A stretch of DNA of 64,000 nt from Cheiracanthium punctorium (Eukaryota; Arthropoda; Arachnida; Araneae; Cheiracanthiidae). The stretch lies in NCBI GenBank assembly GCA_038373885.1, contig JAWZYV010012348.1, positions 108,122 through 172,121 of the forward strand, in the 5' to 3' direction. This document shows positions 10,390 to 21,499 of this stretch, piece by piece. The position numbers were made by a program, and so were the translations under genes. The notes below the pieces were generated by a model. The model saw only the letters and a list, made by a program, of their open reading frames with translations. It did not search any database and was not told the DNA's origin. Each line of letters begins with the position of its first letter. The stretch's first letter is position 1.

Positions 10390-11285
10390 ATATAAATATC
10401 TGGTACTAAGTTTCAAAGTAATAAACCTATAAACAGAATCTACAGATTCAAAAATCTACGCGTTTCAAACGAAGTACTCATTATCACTCGGAAACTACAA
10501 TTGTTTAGCATTTTAAATTTATTTTTTAAAAGTAGCTCAATGTGCTAATGCAAAAAATAACGATAATAATAAATAAAAATAAGAAAGAAAATAAAGCAGA
10601 GAGATCTCAAAATATTTAATCAATCAAGATGTACTTCTCTTCATTACATGTAAGTTTCTCAATAAGATTCTGTTTTACGAACGAACTTCAAAACGACGCT
10701 ATTTCTTTTAACTCAAATTTGAGTTTTCGAAACGAAACTTAATCCGGTTAAAAAAATCAAAAAATCTTTAATTTATTCAGCTCAGAATCTAAAAGCACAG
10801 CATTCTGTTTTCGTGATATTCTTTTACAAAAAAGATTTTTTTTTTGTTGTTGTTTTGTTTCGTTCTATTTTTTAAATTTACGTTTAAGCATAAGAGAAAT
10901 TACAGATGTTGTTATTTTAGAAAAAGTTGTGGCCGGAGAAAGGAAAAGATAATAAAAATGTTTATTTAATATTTAACTCTCCACTTTATACAAGGCACAG
11001 TGGCTTATCATGGGATATCATTAATTATTTAATTTCGGAATTACAAAATTTTGTTTGCAAATACAAGTTTCTTATTTTGAGAAATAGCTGGATTATCAAC
11101 ATTGTACTTTTAAAACGTTAAAATTGTAAGAAACAGAAAGGGAAACCAACTTAATAAAATTTCAAATCAAATAGTTTATTAAAACATATTGCATCGAGTA
11201 TATTATTAAGTAAATCATTTAATGCTTTTGATGAGAAATTTCATTTACTTAATTTCCGTATATCATTGTTTTCAGCTAGAAAAAA
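10390..11285. repeat. Duplicated segment C, copy 1
   Basis: This segment aligns over about 900 bp with 58590-59465 in the same orientation. Shared landmarks are AAGTTTCAAAGTAATAAACC, TTTATCACTCGG, GAGAGATCTCAAAA, TTTCTTTTAACTCAAA-TT, AATCCGGTTAAAAAA, TTTGAGAAATA and TTCCGTATATC. Divergence is moderate. The 64-codon open frame at 10927 is not conserved as protein in the other copy. Confidence 0.85.
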
Positions 11286-11289
11286 ATAT

Positions 11290-12418
11290 CTGTAGAATCA
11301 AATACTTATTACTGACGTTCACGCCCCTTCTAGTACACTACAGGCGTTAAAAATCTCGCTTTTAAAGAAATAGGATTTTCTGCAGCAAGCTTCTTTCGGC
11401 TCTATTATTAACAGCATGTTTGTTCGTTGTGAAGCTTATGTATCAGTGCATTGCAATCGCATTCCATAGAAAATGGATCCTTATCTAGATATCATAGATC
11501 TTGATTTAACCGTTTTTGATAAACCCTGTATAATAAGTAACAACTCACCTCTTTTAAAAAAAGAAATGTTATGTAGATATCTCCTATGATACTAAACCGA
11601 ATATTGCTTCCGTTACGGCCTATTTTGTGTTTGTGACCTTAATTTTGGATACCGGTATATTTACTTTACACGAATTCTACATTATTACAATATTACGTTT
11701 GAGTGCAGCCTATCTATTAAGTTTAAGTCTTTAAACATTGCTCTCAAAGAATGGAATTCACTAACCAGCTGCGCCACCATTCCGGCAACGAACTGGCTAG
11801 AACCTTTAACATAATTTAACAGTTATTTTTCTTTCTTTACAATTTTTACAGTTACAACAACAGAAATAACAAAATAAAATCTTGATAAAGAACCAAACGG
11901 AGGAAATAAAATGTGATTTTTTAAAAATATATAAGTAATTTTGGAGCAGCGAAAAATTAAAAAAAAAACTTTTCTTTTACGTGTAGTTTATAATAAATTA
12001 CATATATTAATAAATTTGAAGTAGAAAAAAAATAAATCCTTTTTTATGTTTAGAATAAATTTATAAATTTAGAGTAGAAAAAAAATACTTTAGGTAGAAT
12101 AAATTTTTAGAATAATTTATAAATATGTATGTTAGAATAAATTCAAAAATATAAATAAAAACCATGAAACCAAATAAAATCTACAAGTTCATAAACGCGA
12201 TTCTTCAAAAACGTGATTGAAACCTCATTCATGGTTTATTTTTCCTCAAGTCTCGCGATAGGAAAGAGAACGAAAATCAGAGACCTGAAAATAGCATTCT
12301 AACATAGTCTCTTTGATTTTAACTCCACTAAGCAGACATTACGTCAAAATGCTTACAAGTCGTGATTCATTCAAAGACAGCAGGAGTGTTATATAGGTCA
12401 ATTTATAGGTTACCTCAT
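11290..12418. other. Unassigned AT-rich sequence
   Basis: No gene, RNA or element could be supported. It includes A-rich stretches around 11940-12160 with repeated TTTAGAATAAAT pieces. Confidence 0.5.
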
Positions 12419-12646
12419 ATAGGTAAATTTCTGATGTCAACTTCTTGAACAAGGGACGATTTCTATTAAAATCATTATGAATAAAAATCGAAATATCACT
12501 ATCCTACTTGGTCATCTTAAAATATTTTGTGGAGTAGAGGTTCCATACTCATGAATAAAGGCTAGGAAAAATAAATAACGTTTTCGACTGATAGCGATAA
12601 TATCATCCCAAAAAAGGGACACTATGCATAAATGGGTTATGTGGAT
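12419..12646. mobile_element. Truncated TTAA-type MITE, copy 1
   Basis: About 220 bp align closely with 49118-49338, including TTTCTGA-GTCAACTTCTTG, CCTACTTGGTCAT, AATAAAGGCTAGGAAAAATA and CGTTTTCGACT. The right end is GCATAAATGGGTTA. The left end present in the other copy is missing here, so this copy is 5'-truncated. The related complete copy is flanked by TTAA. Confidence 0.82.
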
Positions 12647-12935
12647 CAACATGTGTGCTGAGTAAAGATGATTCTGCACATTTTTTATGTCTTATCAAAG
12701 AAAACGTGTGTTGTCAAAAAGCAGGATGTGATTATCATAGCATTCTTTTATTACTTCGCAATGAGAAAATTATGAAAACAGTAGAAGCGTAACAAGAAAA
12801 CACAAGAAAGGGGTTTTCCACTCTTGACTTTTAAAAATGGATGTTTGCAGGGCAAGGGGTAAAGAAGCATCGTCCGGCCATAGGCCGTATCTGGAATTGT
12901 GCATTCTCGGCCGGATCGGGGAGTGAAAAAAAGGG

Positions 12936-13502
12936 TTAAGCACTCGCGTGGGAAAAATCTTCCCATTTTGTCTTCTGATATATTTTTGACTAAACTTTTG
13001 TAAAAACAAATTTGTGGTCTTATGTCGTAAAATACATCAGTTCTACAGCATTTTATAGGGAAATGGCACTTTTCATATTTATTTACAGATTTTTCTAGCA
13101 ATTTCTATAAATATGATATTTTTTGAGAAAAAATGCCATACGATGTATTTTATACCTGAAAACACTAATTATTTTATTAATTTGATATCAGTTTCACCTA
13201 ATAGCATTTCGTCGATATATACCAGTACTGAAACGTCAATTTACTTTTAGTTTATGTTTAGTTTGCGTAAACAACTTAATGTAACACTGTTACTCGCGCA
13301 GGAGTACTTAATCCCAAAGTCAAATTTACTCCCCTCCCGGAAAAAAAAGAAAATAAAATTCCTTCACCCACCTCAACTAGAGCTTGACTTTGAAAGGTAG
13401 AAGACACAGGACAGAATTTTTCTAAAAAAAATGTCTCCCTTTTTTATGAAGAAAAAATTTTCCTGTGGTGAGATTCACCCCAGGCGAGTGCTTACGGGTT
13501 AA
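12936..13502. mobile_element. TTAA-flanked inverted-repeat element
   Basis: TTAA at 12936-12939 and 13499-13502 bracket imperfect terminal repeats. Left is GCACTCGCGTGGGAAAAATC; the right complement reads CCCGTAAGCACTCGCCTGGG. The TTAA target with inverted ends suggests a piggyBac-type MITE of about 560 bp. The left terminus lacks six bases present on the right. There is no transposase inside, and the minus-strand open frames crossing its left edge (12751-13101) are shadows. Confidence 0.6.
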
Positions 13503-13675
13503 ACGTTAGTCGACAAATGTTGGGGTTTGAAAAACTATTGCAACCAAAAGTAGACTTAGCGCAATTGACAAGAGATGTTTACGATTAACGTACCGCAAAG
13601 AACGCGGAAAGAACTTTGAAAGAGAGTTAGAAGACCAAAAGTCAGATTACATTTGGAGACTGAGCAAAGTAGACG

Positions 13676-13809
13676 TTTTTCCTACTTTTATCTATTCAAA
13701 TTGATTTTTATTTAAATGAAATGTCAATCCCGCAAGAGATTGCGGGATCCCGTGGGATTGGCATTTCATTCAAATAAAAAATTAATTTTAATAGAGGAAA
13801 GTGGGAAAA
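13676..13809. repeat. Imperfect 57-bp-arm palindrome
   Basis: Arms 13676-13732 and 13752-13809 are complementary with a few mismatches and indels. At the centre a second perfect 9-bp stem, ATCCCGCAA/TTGCGGGAT, flanks a GAGA loop (13727-13748). The hairpin is unusually GC-rich at its tip. It could be a small MITE or fold-back repeat. No target duplication identified. Confidence 0.78.
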
Positions 13810-14782
13810 AGTAAGAGTGTAGCACTATCCAGTTTAATACTTAATTCATAATTAGAACACTACCTTACATAAATATGAAAATTATAGCCATGATATAGTA
13901 ATCCTGCAAAAGCGAGATTGCATTGCCTATAAATGCTTGCTTCGGCGATGTTTTGAAAAAACTAAACTGGCACGTGTAGAGTATGTTTCTAACTGGCATT
14001 CCTGTTGATTTCTGACTCCTCTTTGTATACGGTACTATTCCTGAAGATTTGAATTGAACTTTTTGAGACACTATAAGTAATTATTTTAAGGCATACGCAT
14101 TTCGGAAATGTGTATTTATTCAAGCCAAAAACCTCTATTTTTAATGAATGATTATACTTTGCAAAATCATAAAATATGTACATTACATATTTATATAGGA
14201 TAACTTTCAAGAAATAACAATTTCTTTCTCACATATTCTCGAAGAAATTGGGAAATATGCTCAAAGGAGCAATCTTATGGCCATTAATGAGCGTGACAAT
14301 CAATTATGTAAGATGAACGAGTTAATTACATCACGTCAAAACTTTTATGCTTCACTTTGTTGTACACATTGGGCGTGGTAATAAAATAGCTGCTACAAAC
14401 ATTCTTTTTAATATTTATCGTGGTGAGGAGAGTCATCTAATTATGTTTACTTTAGAAAAGAAAGTGTTCTATTATTGTGCCCAAAAGATGGGAAATCCAT
14501 GAGTGATTAAGTCATTTGTTGAGTACGTTCATAATTAATTTCAAACATTAATGTTTCTTTAAAATGCTAAATTGCTTTTTTGTATAAAATGTATCAGCAC
14601 TTTCTGTCGCTCCATTTTATTTTCTTTCAAAAAATTGTAGTTAAATGTTTAAATTAAATTGTATAGCATTAATGTCAGTTGCAGATTTGGAATTCAATTT
14701 TAATAGTTTTTTTCCCTTATTCTTTTTAGCACTCTATTATTAACATTTTGAAATCTATCTAAATAAAACGAACTGTAAAATG

Positions 14783-14800
14783 TTAGTTAGTTAGTTAGTT
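14783..14800. repeat. (TTAG)n microsatellite, about 4.5 units
   Basis: GTTAGTTAGTTAGTTAGTT is directly visible. The unit is TTAG, not the arthropod telomere unit TTAGG. Confidence 0.9.
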
Positions 14801-14877
14801 TGGGAAATATTAACTGGAGCTACCGAATTTTGTATGGGAATTCTCCAGGACGGGTCCCGACATACCTCGAGGGGATT

Positions 14878-15040
14878 TTTTCGAAATTCGAATTATTTTA
14901 GGAGATATCGATAAAAAACGTTTCGCAAAAGGCTAATTTTTGATCTCCGCCGTTTCGCAATTGTAAACCCGCAGTGGAAAAAGAGAGAATTAAGCAAATC
15001 TAGGTTGCCATATTTGGCAAGTTTATTAAATGATTCAGAC
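14878..15040. repeat. Dispersed repeat shared with 23918-24020
   Basis: TTTCGAAATTCGAATTATTT then TAGGAGATATCGATAA recurs at 23918 with few changes. Downstream GGTTGCCATATTTGGCAAGT matches GGTTGCCAAGCTTGGCAATT. The 117-codon minus frame covering this region shows no domain. Confidence 0.65.
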
Positions 15041-15414
15041 TCTTGAAGTAAAAGTAAAAGAATAAAGACTTTTTTTAGATTATTCATAAGGTTATTTTTT
15101 ATTAAAATATCGTGTGCATGTGAAATCAGAGCACGAATGAAATGTTTTACAGTCAAAAGAAAATAGGATTTAGAAATTTTGCGAGACAAAAAATAAAATG
15201 TTTCATATGCGATTTTGAGAAGATGTGATTCTAGCGCTTGGCGCAATTTATCGTCATTTTATCGTCTGATACTTGAATATACCTGAATACGTTTTTGAAA
15301 CTTTCATTCAGTTCAACTGTGCATTTTTCTGAGCTTTTTTCCATCTATTTCTAATGTATTAATTACATCCAGAAAAAGGATGTTAGAAATATCAATTTTA
15401 ATTGTGTTTAATCA

Positions 15415-15560
15415 CAGTCATGAATAATGATATACTTTCCAACTTACTGTAATAAGAAAAGAAAATAGGGAAGCTTTTAATTATGATAAGCTTTTAATAT
15501 ATAGCACTTTAGTGCGTATTTAAAATGTGAAAGTGTTTCAGATTTTCTTACTTTTTTTTT
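15415..15560 (+). repeat. Dispersed repeat module, copy 1
   Basis: This module aligns with 52225-52340: GATATACTTTCCAACTTA, GAAAATAGGGAAG, TTATGATA-GCTTTTAATATAT, AGCA-TTTAGT-CGTATTTAAAA. It also aligns with the complement of 61680-61760. In the 52-kb copy it directly follows an endonuclease-like repeat unit, so this is probably the downstream part of the same family. Confidence 0.7.
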
Positions 15561-15677
15561 CTTTTAGTTTTTTGATAAAGGACAATATATCCAGAAGCTT
15601 TTCACAATTAATATAGGACAAAAATAATTTGTGTCTTTTTGTAGGTTTTTATCAGTTAACCATCTTAATTTTGTAAC

Positions 15678-15818
15678 CAGGGGCATCCCGACACGGTAAG
15701 CATCGTATATGGGCGCCAGCTTCGAAGGGGCGTCATTTAGAACTCAAAACAAAGTGAGCATAAAAGGGGAATCTTTTTTACATTAGTAGGGGCGCCACTT
15801 ACCCTAGGACCGCTCCTG
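15678..15818. mobile_element. hAT-type MITE, 141 bp
   Basis: The element begins CAGGGGCATCCCGACACGG and ends CCTAGGACCGCTCCTG. The termini are imperfect inverted repeats (CAGGGGC/CAGGAGC), with shared GGTAAG and GGCGCC inside. It is bracketed by a perfect 8-bp direct repeat TTTGTAAC (15670-15677 and 15819-15826), the target duplication expected of hAT elements. It is short and non-coding. Confidence 0.87.
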
Positions 15819-16919
15819 TTTGTAACCATCTTAATTTCAAATTCCATTCAGAATCTGACAGATTTCAGTGCCAAGGAAGCCGGTGAGGAACATGATTCTC
15901 TCCGAACAAGATTTATTAAAATGGCGAATCAACTGGTCGCCGGACGAGGCTAGTATTTAAAAAAATATGTATGATAGATATAAAGTTGTGTAGGTGTACT
16001 ATTTCACACCTTATTTTTGAATGACATAAAATATATCACTTTATATATCAGGAATGACAAAACTTGCAAGGTCTTTGAACCACAAATAATGGATTCTAGA
16101 TTTCTAGAACGCTAGTAAACGCTGATTTTTTTAATTTCATATTTATTTTTAGAAATAGTATATAACATGATTACGGCAGAAACCTCCATATGTTTTATGA
16201 AAATTATCATGAAGAAAAAAAAATATACAATGCGTACAGAACAAATATTAATTTTAAATTATTATAAAAATGCAATGCCACAATCCAATATTGTGTAAAA
16301 ATATTTGATGATTGAAACAGGTAACACAAAATTACAATTTTTTAACAAAATTTCCTAGAATTGTACAGGGAGCGCATGTGATTGATTTAAGTTTTCGGTA
16401 TTTGGAATTGTGAGTGTTTGCACTCGATAATTAATCAAAAAGGTTTGAGCATTAGTCCATTTTAATTGAGCAGTATTTAATTGAACAAGTCAGAACTGCT
16501 CTACCGGGTCATTAACCATACTTTCAAAAACTAACGGCTAAGATAGACAGCATTCGTAAAATATCAACCTACATAGAAACTTTTTAAAGATTTGTTTGAC
16601 AATTCAGTGTCATAAAATAGGTACCTTTTATAAAAAGGTTTTTAAGTTAGACTGTTTAGTTTTTTAACTTATAAGACTTTAAATAAATTAACTACTTTCA
16701 GAAACTGAGACGTATTTATTTTTTTATTTCCTGCGGCAAGTGTAAAGGAAAACTGACATCTTAATATAATAAAAAACCACAAGTAAAATAGAAATCAGTA
16801 ATCCATTAAATTTTTTCTGGCTATCCAGTAACGTTCCCAGAGGGAAACTGAGGGTAGAGCATGGCAAGAACCATTTCAGCTTTGAAGTCACATAGTTTGC
16901 AAAAAAGGGTCAGGAGCCA

Positions 16920-17125
16920 AACTTGATCTTGTGTAGATGTTTTCTGTAGACGTATTTTCCCTCTGGGACTGCCTCAAACAGCAGATGTATGCGAGAATTT
17001 CACAAAACTATAAACGACGCATTATGGACGCCTTTGCCAACGCATCATGCTCTGTGCTCCATGTGTAACGTGACACTCAAACGAGGATCCAGATGTGCAT
17101 TGCAGCTGACAGTGAGAAATTTGAA
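16920..17125 (+). pseudogene. Tc1/mariner-superfamily transposase C-terminal remnant
   Basis: The plus strand reads VDVFSLWDCLKQQMYARISQ then KRRIMDAFANAS around 16937-17030, matching the xDFFLWGYLKxxVYxxP and LKxRIxxAFxxV blocks at the end of DD34-type transposases. After a frame shift, IQMCIAADSEKFENLK at about 17085-17130 matches the C-terminal RIQxCIxxxGxHxENL. The first half of the gene was not found. An AATAAA-like string follows at about 17130. Confidence 0.7.
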
Positions 17126-17129
17126 AATC

Positions 17130-17620
17130 TTAAATAAAGGTGTAGTACATATGTATTTTTTCTCAGATCGTTTTGTTGCGTAACAGTGTAGGTAATCTCG
17201 AAAACACTAACGTGCGTTTCAGCCGTTCTATTTTGCGCAATAATGTCCACAAGGTGTCTTTTCGTACTAAATCGGTGATGCTCTACAACTTTGTGACTTG
17301 CTTTTTCTTCCCTATCTCTTTCCGTTTTCGAGTTAAGAACGCAAACTCTGCAGTTTTCCCACCAGGTGGGGCCGTAGGTGTTTTCTTTAGGTAGCACATG
17401 GCGACTTTACTATGACTATACACCACTTTTATGAATATAGCATCAGCCATTTCGTAGTTAAAAGGATATCAAGCGACTTTATTGGGTATATTGTAAGCAA
17501 TACCTCGACTTATGCTTTCCCGAATTACGCGAAGCCGGAGTTAGCGACTTCCAGATTCTGGCAGTTCGTCTGTTGTTTATATCAAAAAGAACTTCGTTTT
17601 ACGGTTTTAATAATATAATT
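17130..17620. other. Probable 3' flank of the transposon remnant; unassigned
   Basis: Slightly GC-richer than its surroundings, with no further domain. It may be the 3' untranslated part of the remnant at 16920-17125, but no terminal repeat was recognised. Confidence 0.3.
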
Positions 17621-17814
17621 TGTCTTCCATTAGTATTATCTATGATTTTATTAAACCTTTTTTCCTAAATTATTCTTTTCTTTAATCTCTGGCTCCAATT
17701 AAGAATAATTTGTATGTACATATTTATATGCGAAATTGCATCCTGCATACGCGAATTCGAGTTACGTGGTCACATCTTCTTTCTACCAATCGCGCAACTT
17801 CGAGGTATTACTGC

Positions 17815-17936
<122 letters not shown>

Positions 17937-17989
17937 CGTACAAAGCGCAGCACTTCCAGACAGCGATATTTAATTGAATATAAAAAAAA

Positions 17990-19360
17990 CTAATATAAAT
18001 ATTTATACAGTAACTTAAAATAATAGAACCTATTCGTTTTTACATTGTTATGTCTATAAAAGCGCACTATTAAGTTGAAATATTTAAAAAGTTTACTTAA
18101 AAATGATAAAATTAGGCACATAAGCATTTCAAACAGCCTTTATTTAAATAACTGTAAGAAAGTCACTCAAAATATTTTATTAGAAGCAGTTAATACAATT
18201 TCTTTAATTAATTTATAATTTTTTAATTTTAAATGGACGTATTAAGCTTTAAAAACGGAAAATAATAATTCAAGATAACATCCCTTCATATAATTTCGTT
18301 AGAATAAAATATAATTAATTACCGTATTGTAGTTCTTGACAAAAGATTCTAATTAGATAGTGGGTAAGCCTAAGAATTATAAAGTACCTATGAATATACA
18401 TATATTTTCGCTTCTTTTAATTATATAATAATGAATAACTTAATCATATCAGAGACAAAGAACAGTAAAGTGGAAAAAATCTTTTATTTAGTCCATTTAT
18501 TTTATTTTTTCGCGTACAGAAACAGCATTTCTTTTTTTATTGAAAACCGCTTTGGTGTAAGTTAAAAATAATAAAATATTTATGTTTTCTCTAAAATGGT
18601 TTTATTTTCATTTGACTAAAGTGTTTTTACTTTCGAATTATGGAATTTGTAAGGTAAGGAACACTTAATTTATTTTTCAATTAATGGTAGCTGTATTTTA
18701 AATTAAAATACTGAATACATGATTCTTTCAGAACCAATGACCTAGAACGTTGTTTTATTTTCAGAAAGTTACTTTAAATAATTGGATGCCATATTAAGAT
18801 TTGATCTTCGTTAATGCATGCATGCTATAATGTGATAAGGGTTTATATAAAGTAAAAAGAAAATTTGCATAAGTAAGTCTGTTAAAGTCTAAAGCGAAAC
18901 GGGATTTTTTTTTCTTTGCTTTTTTCCAAATTTCTTTATCCGAGAGAGTGGGTGAGTGTAATTGTCTCTGAAACAAACGCTCAGAATTGCAGGTTAATCA
19001 ATATCTTCCAGTACCGCTTTGGGATCTAAGCATGAAAACTTAGCCAAAAAGGATGCAATTTTTTGCTTGCCAGATTTATTATTATTATTTGTTTTTCATT
19101 TTTATTCCTGATAATGAGAAGCTGCAAAATTTTTGAAATAACAATAATTACTTACTTTAAATAACACAGTTCAAATACGGTTTTCCCGCGAGATCCACTA
19201 GATGGCCAACTCACTTCAGATCAGTTTACGTAAGTGAATTTTTAGAATATTCTCATGATCTTTTTTCAATTTCTGCGTAAAAAATCCCATTCTACGATTA
19301 TTCCAGCAAATGTTCTTTCTACAAGTGACTCATTAATTAAAATATTATTATTTTTTAGTT
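17990..19360. other. Unassigned AT-rich desert
   Basis: Nothing beyond AT-rich sequence was recognised; no repeat partner elsewhere in the window was noticed. Confidence 0.5.
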
Positions 19361-19369
19361 CATACTTGG

Positions 19370-20340
19370 ACCATGGTTCGTGGCATTCCAGATATGGTGC
19401 GTTCATTAATTGATTCAATATTTACTGAAGGGAAGTTGTATCAGTAAATAATTCTTCAAGAACACGTGACTCTAATAGAAGAGCCTGACTTCAGTTACAT
19501 AGGGGATATGACACCAATAGCCTATTCTGCAAAGGGCATACAGAAAGCATAACGGAATTTTGCACAACAAGTCATATTTCTTTCACTAAACTATAAACAT
19601 ACGGAGATGTACTGGGAATAAGAAGATATTTTTTTTGCATTACAGAAATACTATATAATAAATCTTGATGCTGGCTCATGTGCAAGTTTCATGGTGACGA
19701 GCTACTACTAAGGCATCTAATGCAGCACTTGGATGGCCAGCAACTGTCCTTCCAACATAATGGGGTCCATTTAGAAAACGGCTTCAGAACCTGAAGAACT
19801 TATACCTGTTGAGGACTTTTAAAAAAGCTAACACCACAGTTTTTTGGCAGGCAAAACTGATCTGAGCACAGACCAGAGATACCTGAGAGATATCTGCACG
19901 GCATAGAATAATTTTGTCTGTTATGACTATTTATTCGTGAAATGTCCTAGAAATTTTCCCATTTCCATTGGTTGACACGGATAACCGAATATTGCGTATT
20001 TACATTATTACGTAGGATCTTTCTATCTAACTCGAAGGTTTGATTGAATTTTTTTTAAAAGGTCTACGCATCTGTGTCGTTCGCAATAAGTAAGTTATAT
20101 AGAAGAAGTACGGAATCTATGGAAAATATATGGATCTTCTTGTTATCTTACAAGCATTCTGAAGCTAGCTGTGGAACTCGTCATCCAAAGAAATGGCTAC
20201 TATGGTCATTCAAAAGCAGCAATCCTTGCAATGCTTGTTGACATAGTGAAGAATGTGCGAGAACGTGGTACTACACAGAATTTCGAAAGCAAGGAAAAGA
20301 AGAGGGGCGTTAGTTCGTCTGTTCTAAAGCGGTGAACTTA
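19370..20340 (+). other. Unassigned, possibly decayed coding sequence
   Basis: This region is less AT-rich than its flanks. The segment 20085-20329 stays open for about 80 codons in one plus frame and includes YIEEVRNLWKIYGSSCYL and SKAAILAMLVDIVKNVRERG, ending at a stop at 20330. There is no initiating ATG near its beginning. Upstream pieces (19375-19560) also read as short protein-like stretches separated by stops. I do not recognise a family. Confidence 0.25.
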
Positions 20341-20349
20341 ACTTTAGTG

Positions 20350-21310
20350 CTAAAACTTACGTGGATCTCATAGATCGGGAGAATTCCTAAACTTAAATTT
20401 TCCCTCACTTGCTGAATCAGGATACTTTACAGTGGAACAGTTGCAGTTGATAAAAGTTTTCGAATGAACAGTGTCAGCACTGGGAAACATAAACTTCCCG
20501 TGTCACCATGTGTTGATGAAGTAGTAAAACTGGGCACAATTGCTTCGCTTAAAGTCACCCGAGTGACCAAGACGTGTCAACCGATCGAAGGAAAACAAAA
20601 TAGAATAGAATGGAAAATAAAAGAAAAAGAAACAAGGGAACGAAATACGTTTAATGTGCATCTGCAACATTTAATCTGGAACTCCATACATGTAAAGAAT
20701 TGTAAGTCTCTGTAGTCTATTAGCAATTCGATTTACTGTTTAATGTCCATTATTTACAAATATCTAATTTTGGTAAAATAAATGTTCACAAATTTTCTAC
20801 ACTTTTGTCTAATTTCGCAAATGTAGATTCCAAAGTGGAACCAGAAAACATATATTAATTACTGTAAAATTCTGAGGTTTTATTTCTTATACACTCTTTG
20901 AAAACTTTTCTACACCAGCAAGAAAACAAATTGGAAATTATAAATATTAATGAAAGCCAAAATTTACATTTTCTGCAAATATTGCATATATAGGCACTAA
21001 ACTGTAAAAAAGAAGCTATTTACTGATTAATAATGTATGCGTTTCTGACACTATTTCTCAACTTTTATGCTCTATGAGGAAAAGAATTTCCGAAAAAAAA
21101 TTGATGCTTCCATATTTTAAGTTATTCAAAATTTCCTTCCAAACGCTTAATGGAGATAAAGCAAACCAATATGGCTCAAAACCACAGAAATATGGGACAG
21201 AATTGTTTTCTTTATGTATGAATTACCATAGTCGTATAAAAAAAATGTAATGACAATGTTTGAATATCATTAGATTGCATTGCAAGTTTTCTTTCTAAAA
21301 TAGGATAATG
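20350..21310. other. Unassigned AT-rich sequence
   Basis: One 83-codon open frame (20464-20715) with no recognisable domain; otherwise AT-rich desert. Confidence 0.45.
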
Positions 21311-21319
21311 CATAGTAAC

Positions 21320-21488
21320 CAGGGGCGTAGCCAGAAATTTTCATGGGGGGGGTTACGACTACTGCAACTCACATATATGCATACATGTGTGTGATAAGGG
21401 AGTGAAGAATATACATTTTTTATGGCAAAAAATTCCTCATGGGGGGGGGTTATGACCCCCCTACCCCCCCCCCGTGGCTACGCCTCTG
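21320..21488. mobile_element. hAT-type MITE, 169 bp
   Basis: The element begins CAGGGGCGTAGCCAG and ends TGGCTACGCCTCTG, with 13 of 14 terminal bases inverted-complementary. A perfect 8-bp target duplication ATAGTAAC brackets it (21312-21319 and 21489-21496). The interior carries G-runs and C-runs next to the ends, capable of a strong GC-rich stem, and no coding sequence. Confidence 0.95.
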
Positions 21489-21499
21489 ATAGTAACACT

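Noticed and set aside
14783..14800. TTAG repeat resembling a telomeric array
   Set aside because: The arthropod telomere unit is TTAGG. This is a four-base unit with under five copies.
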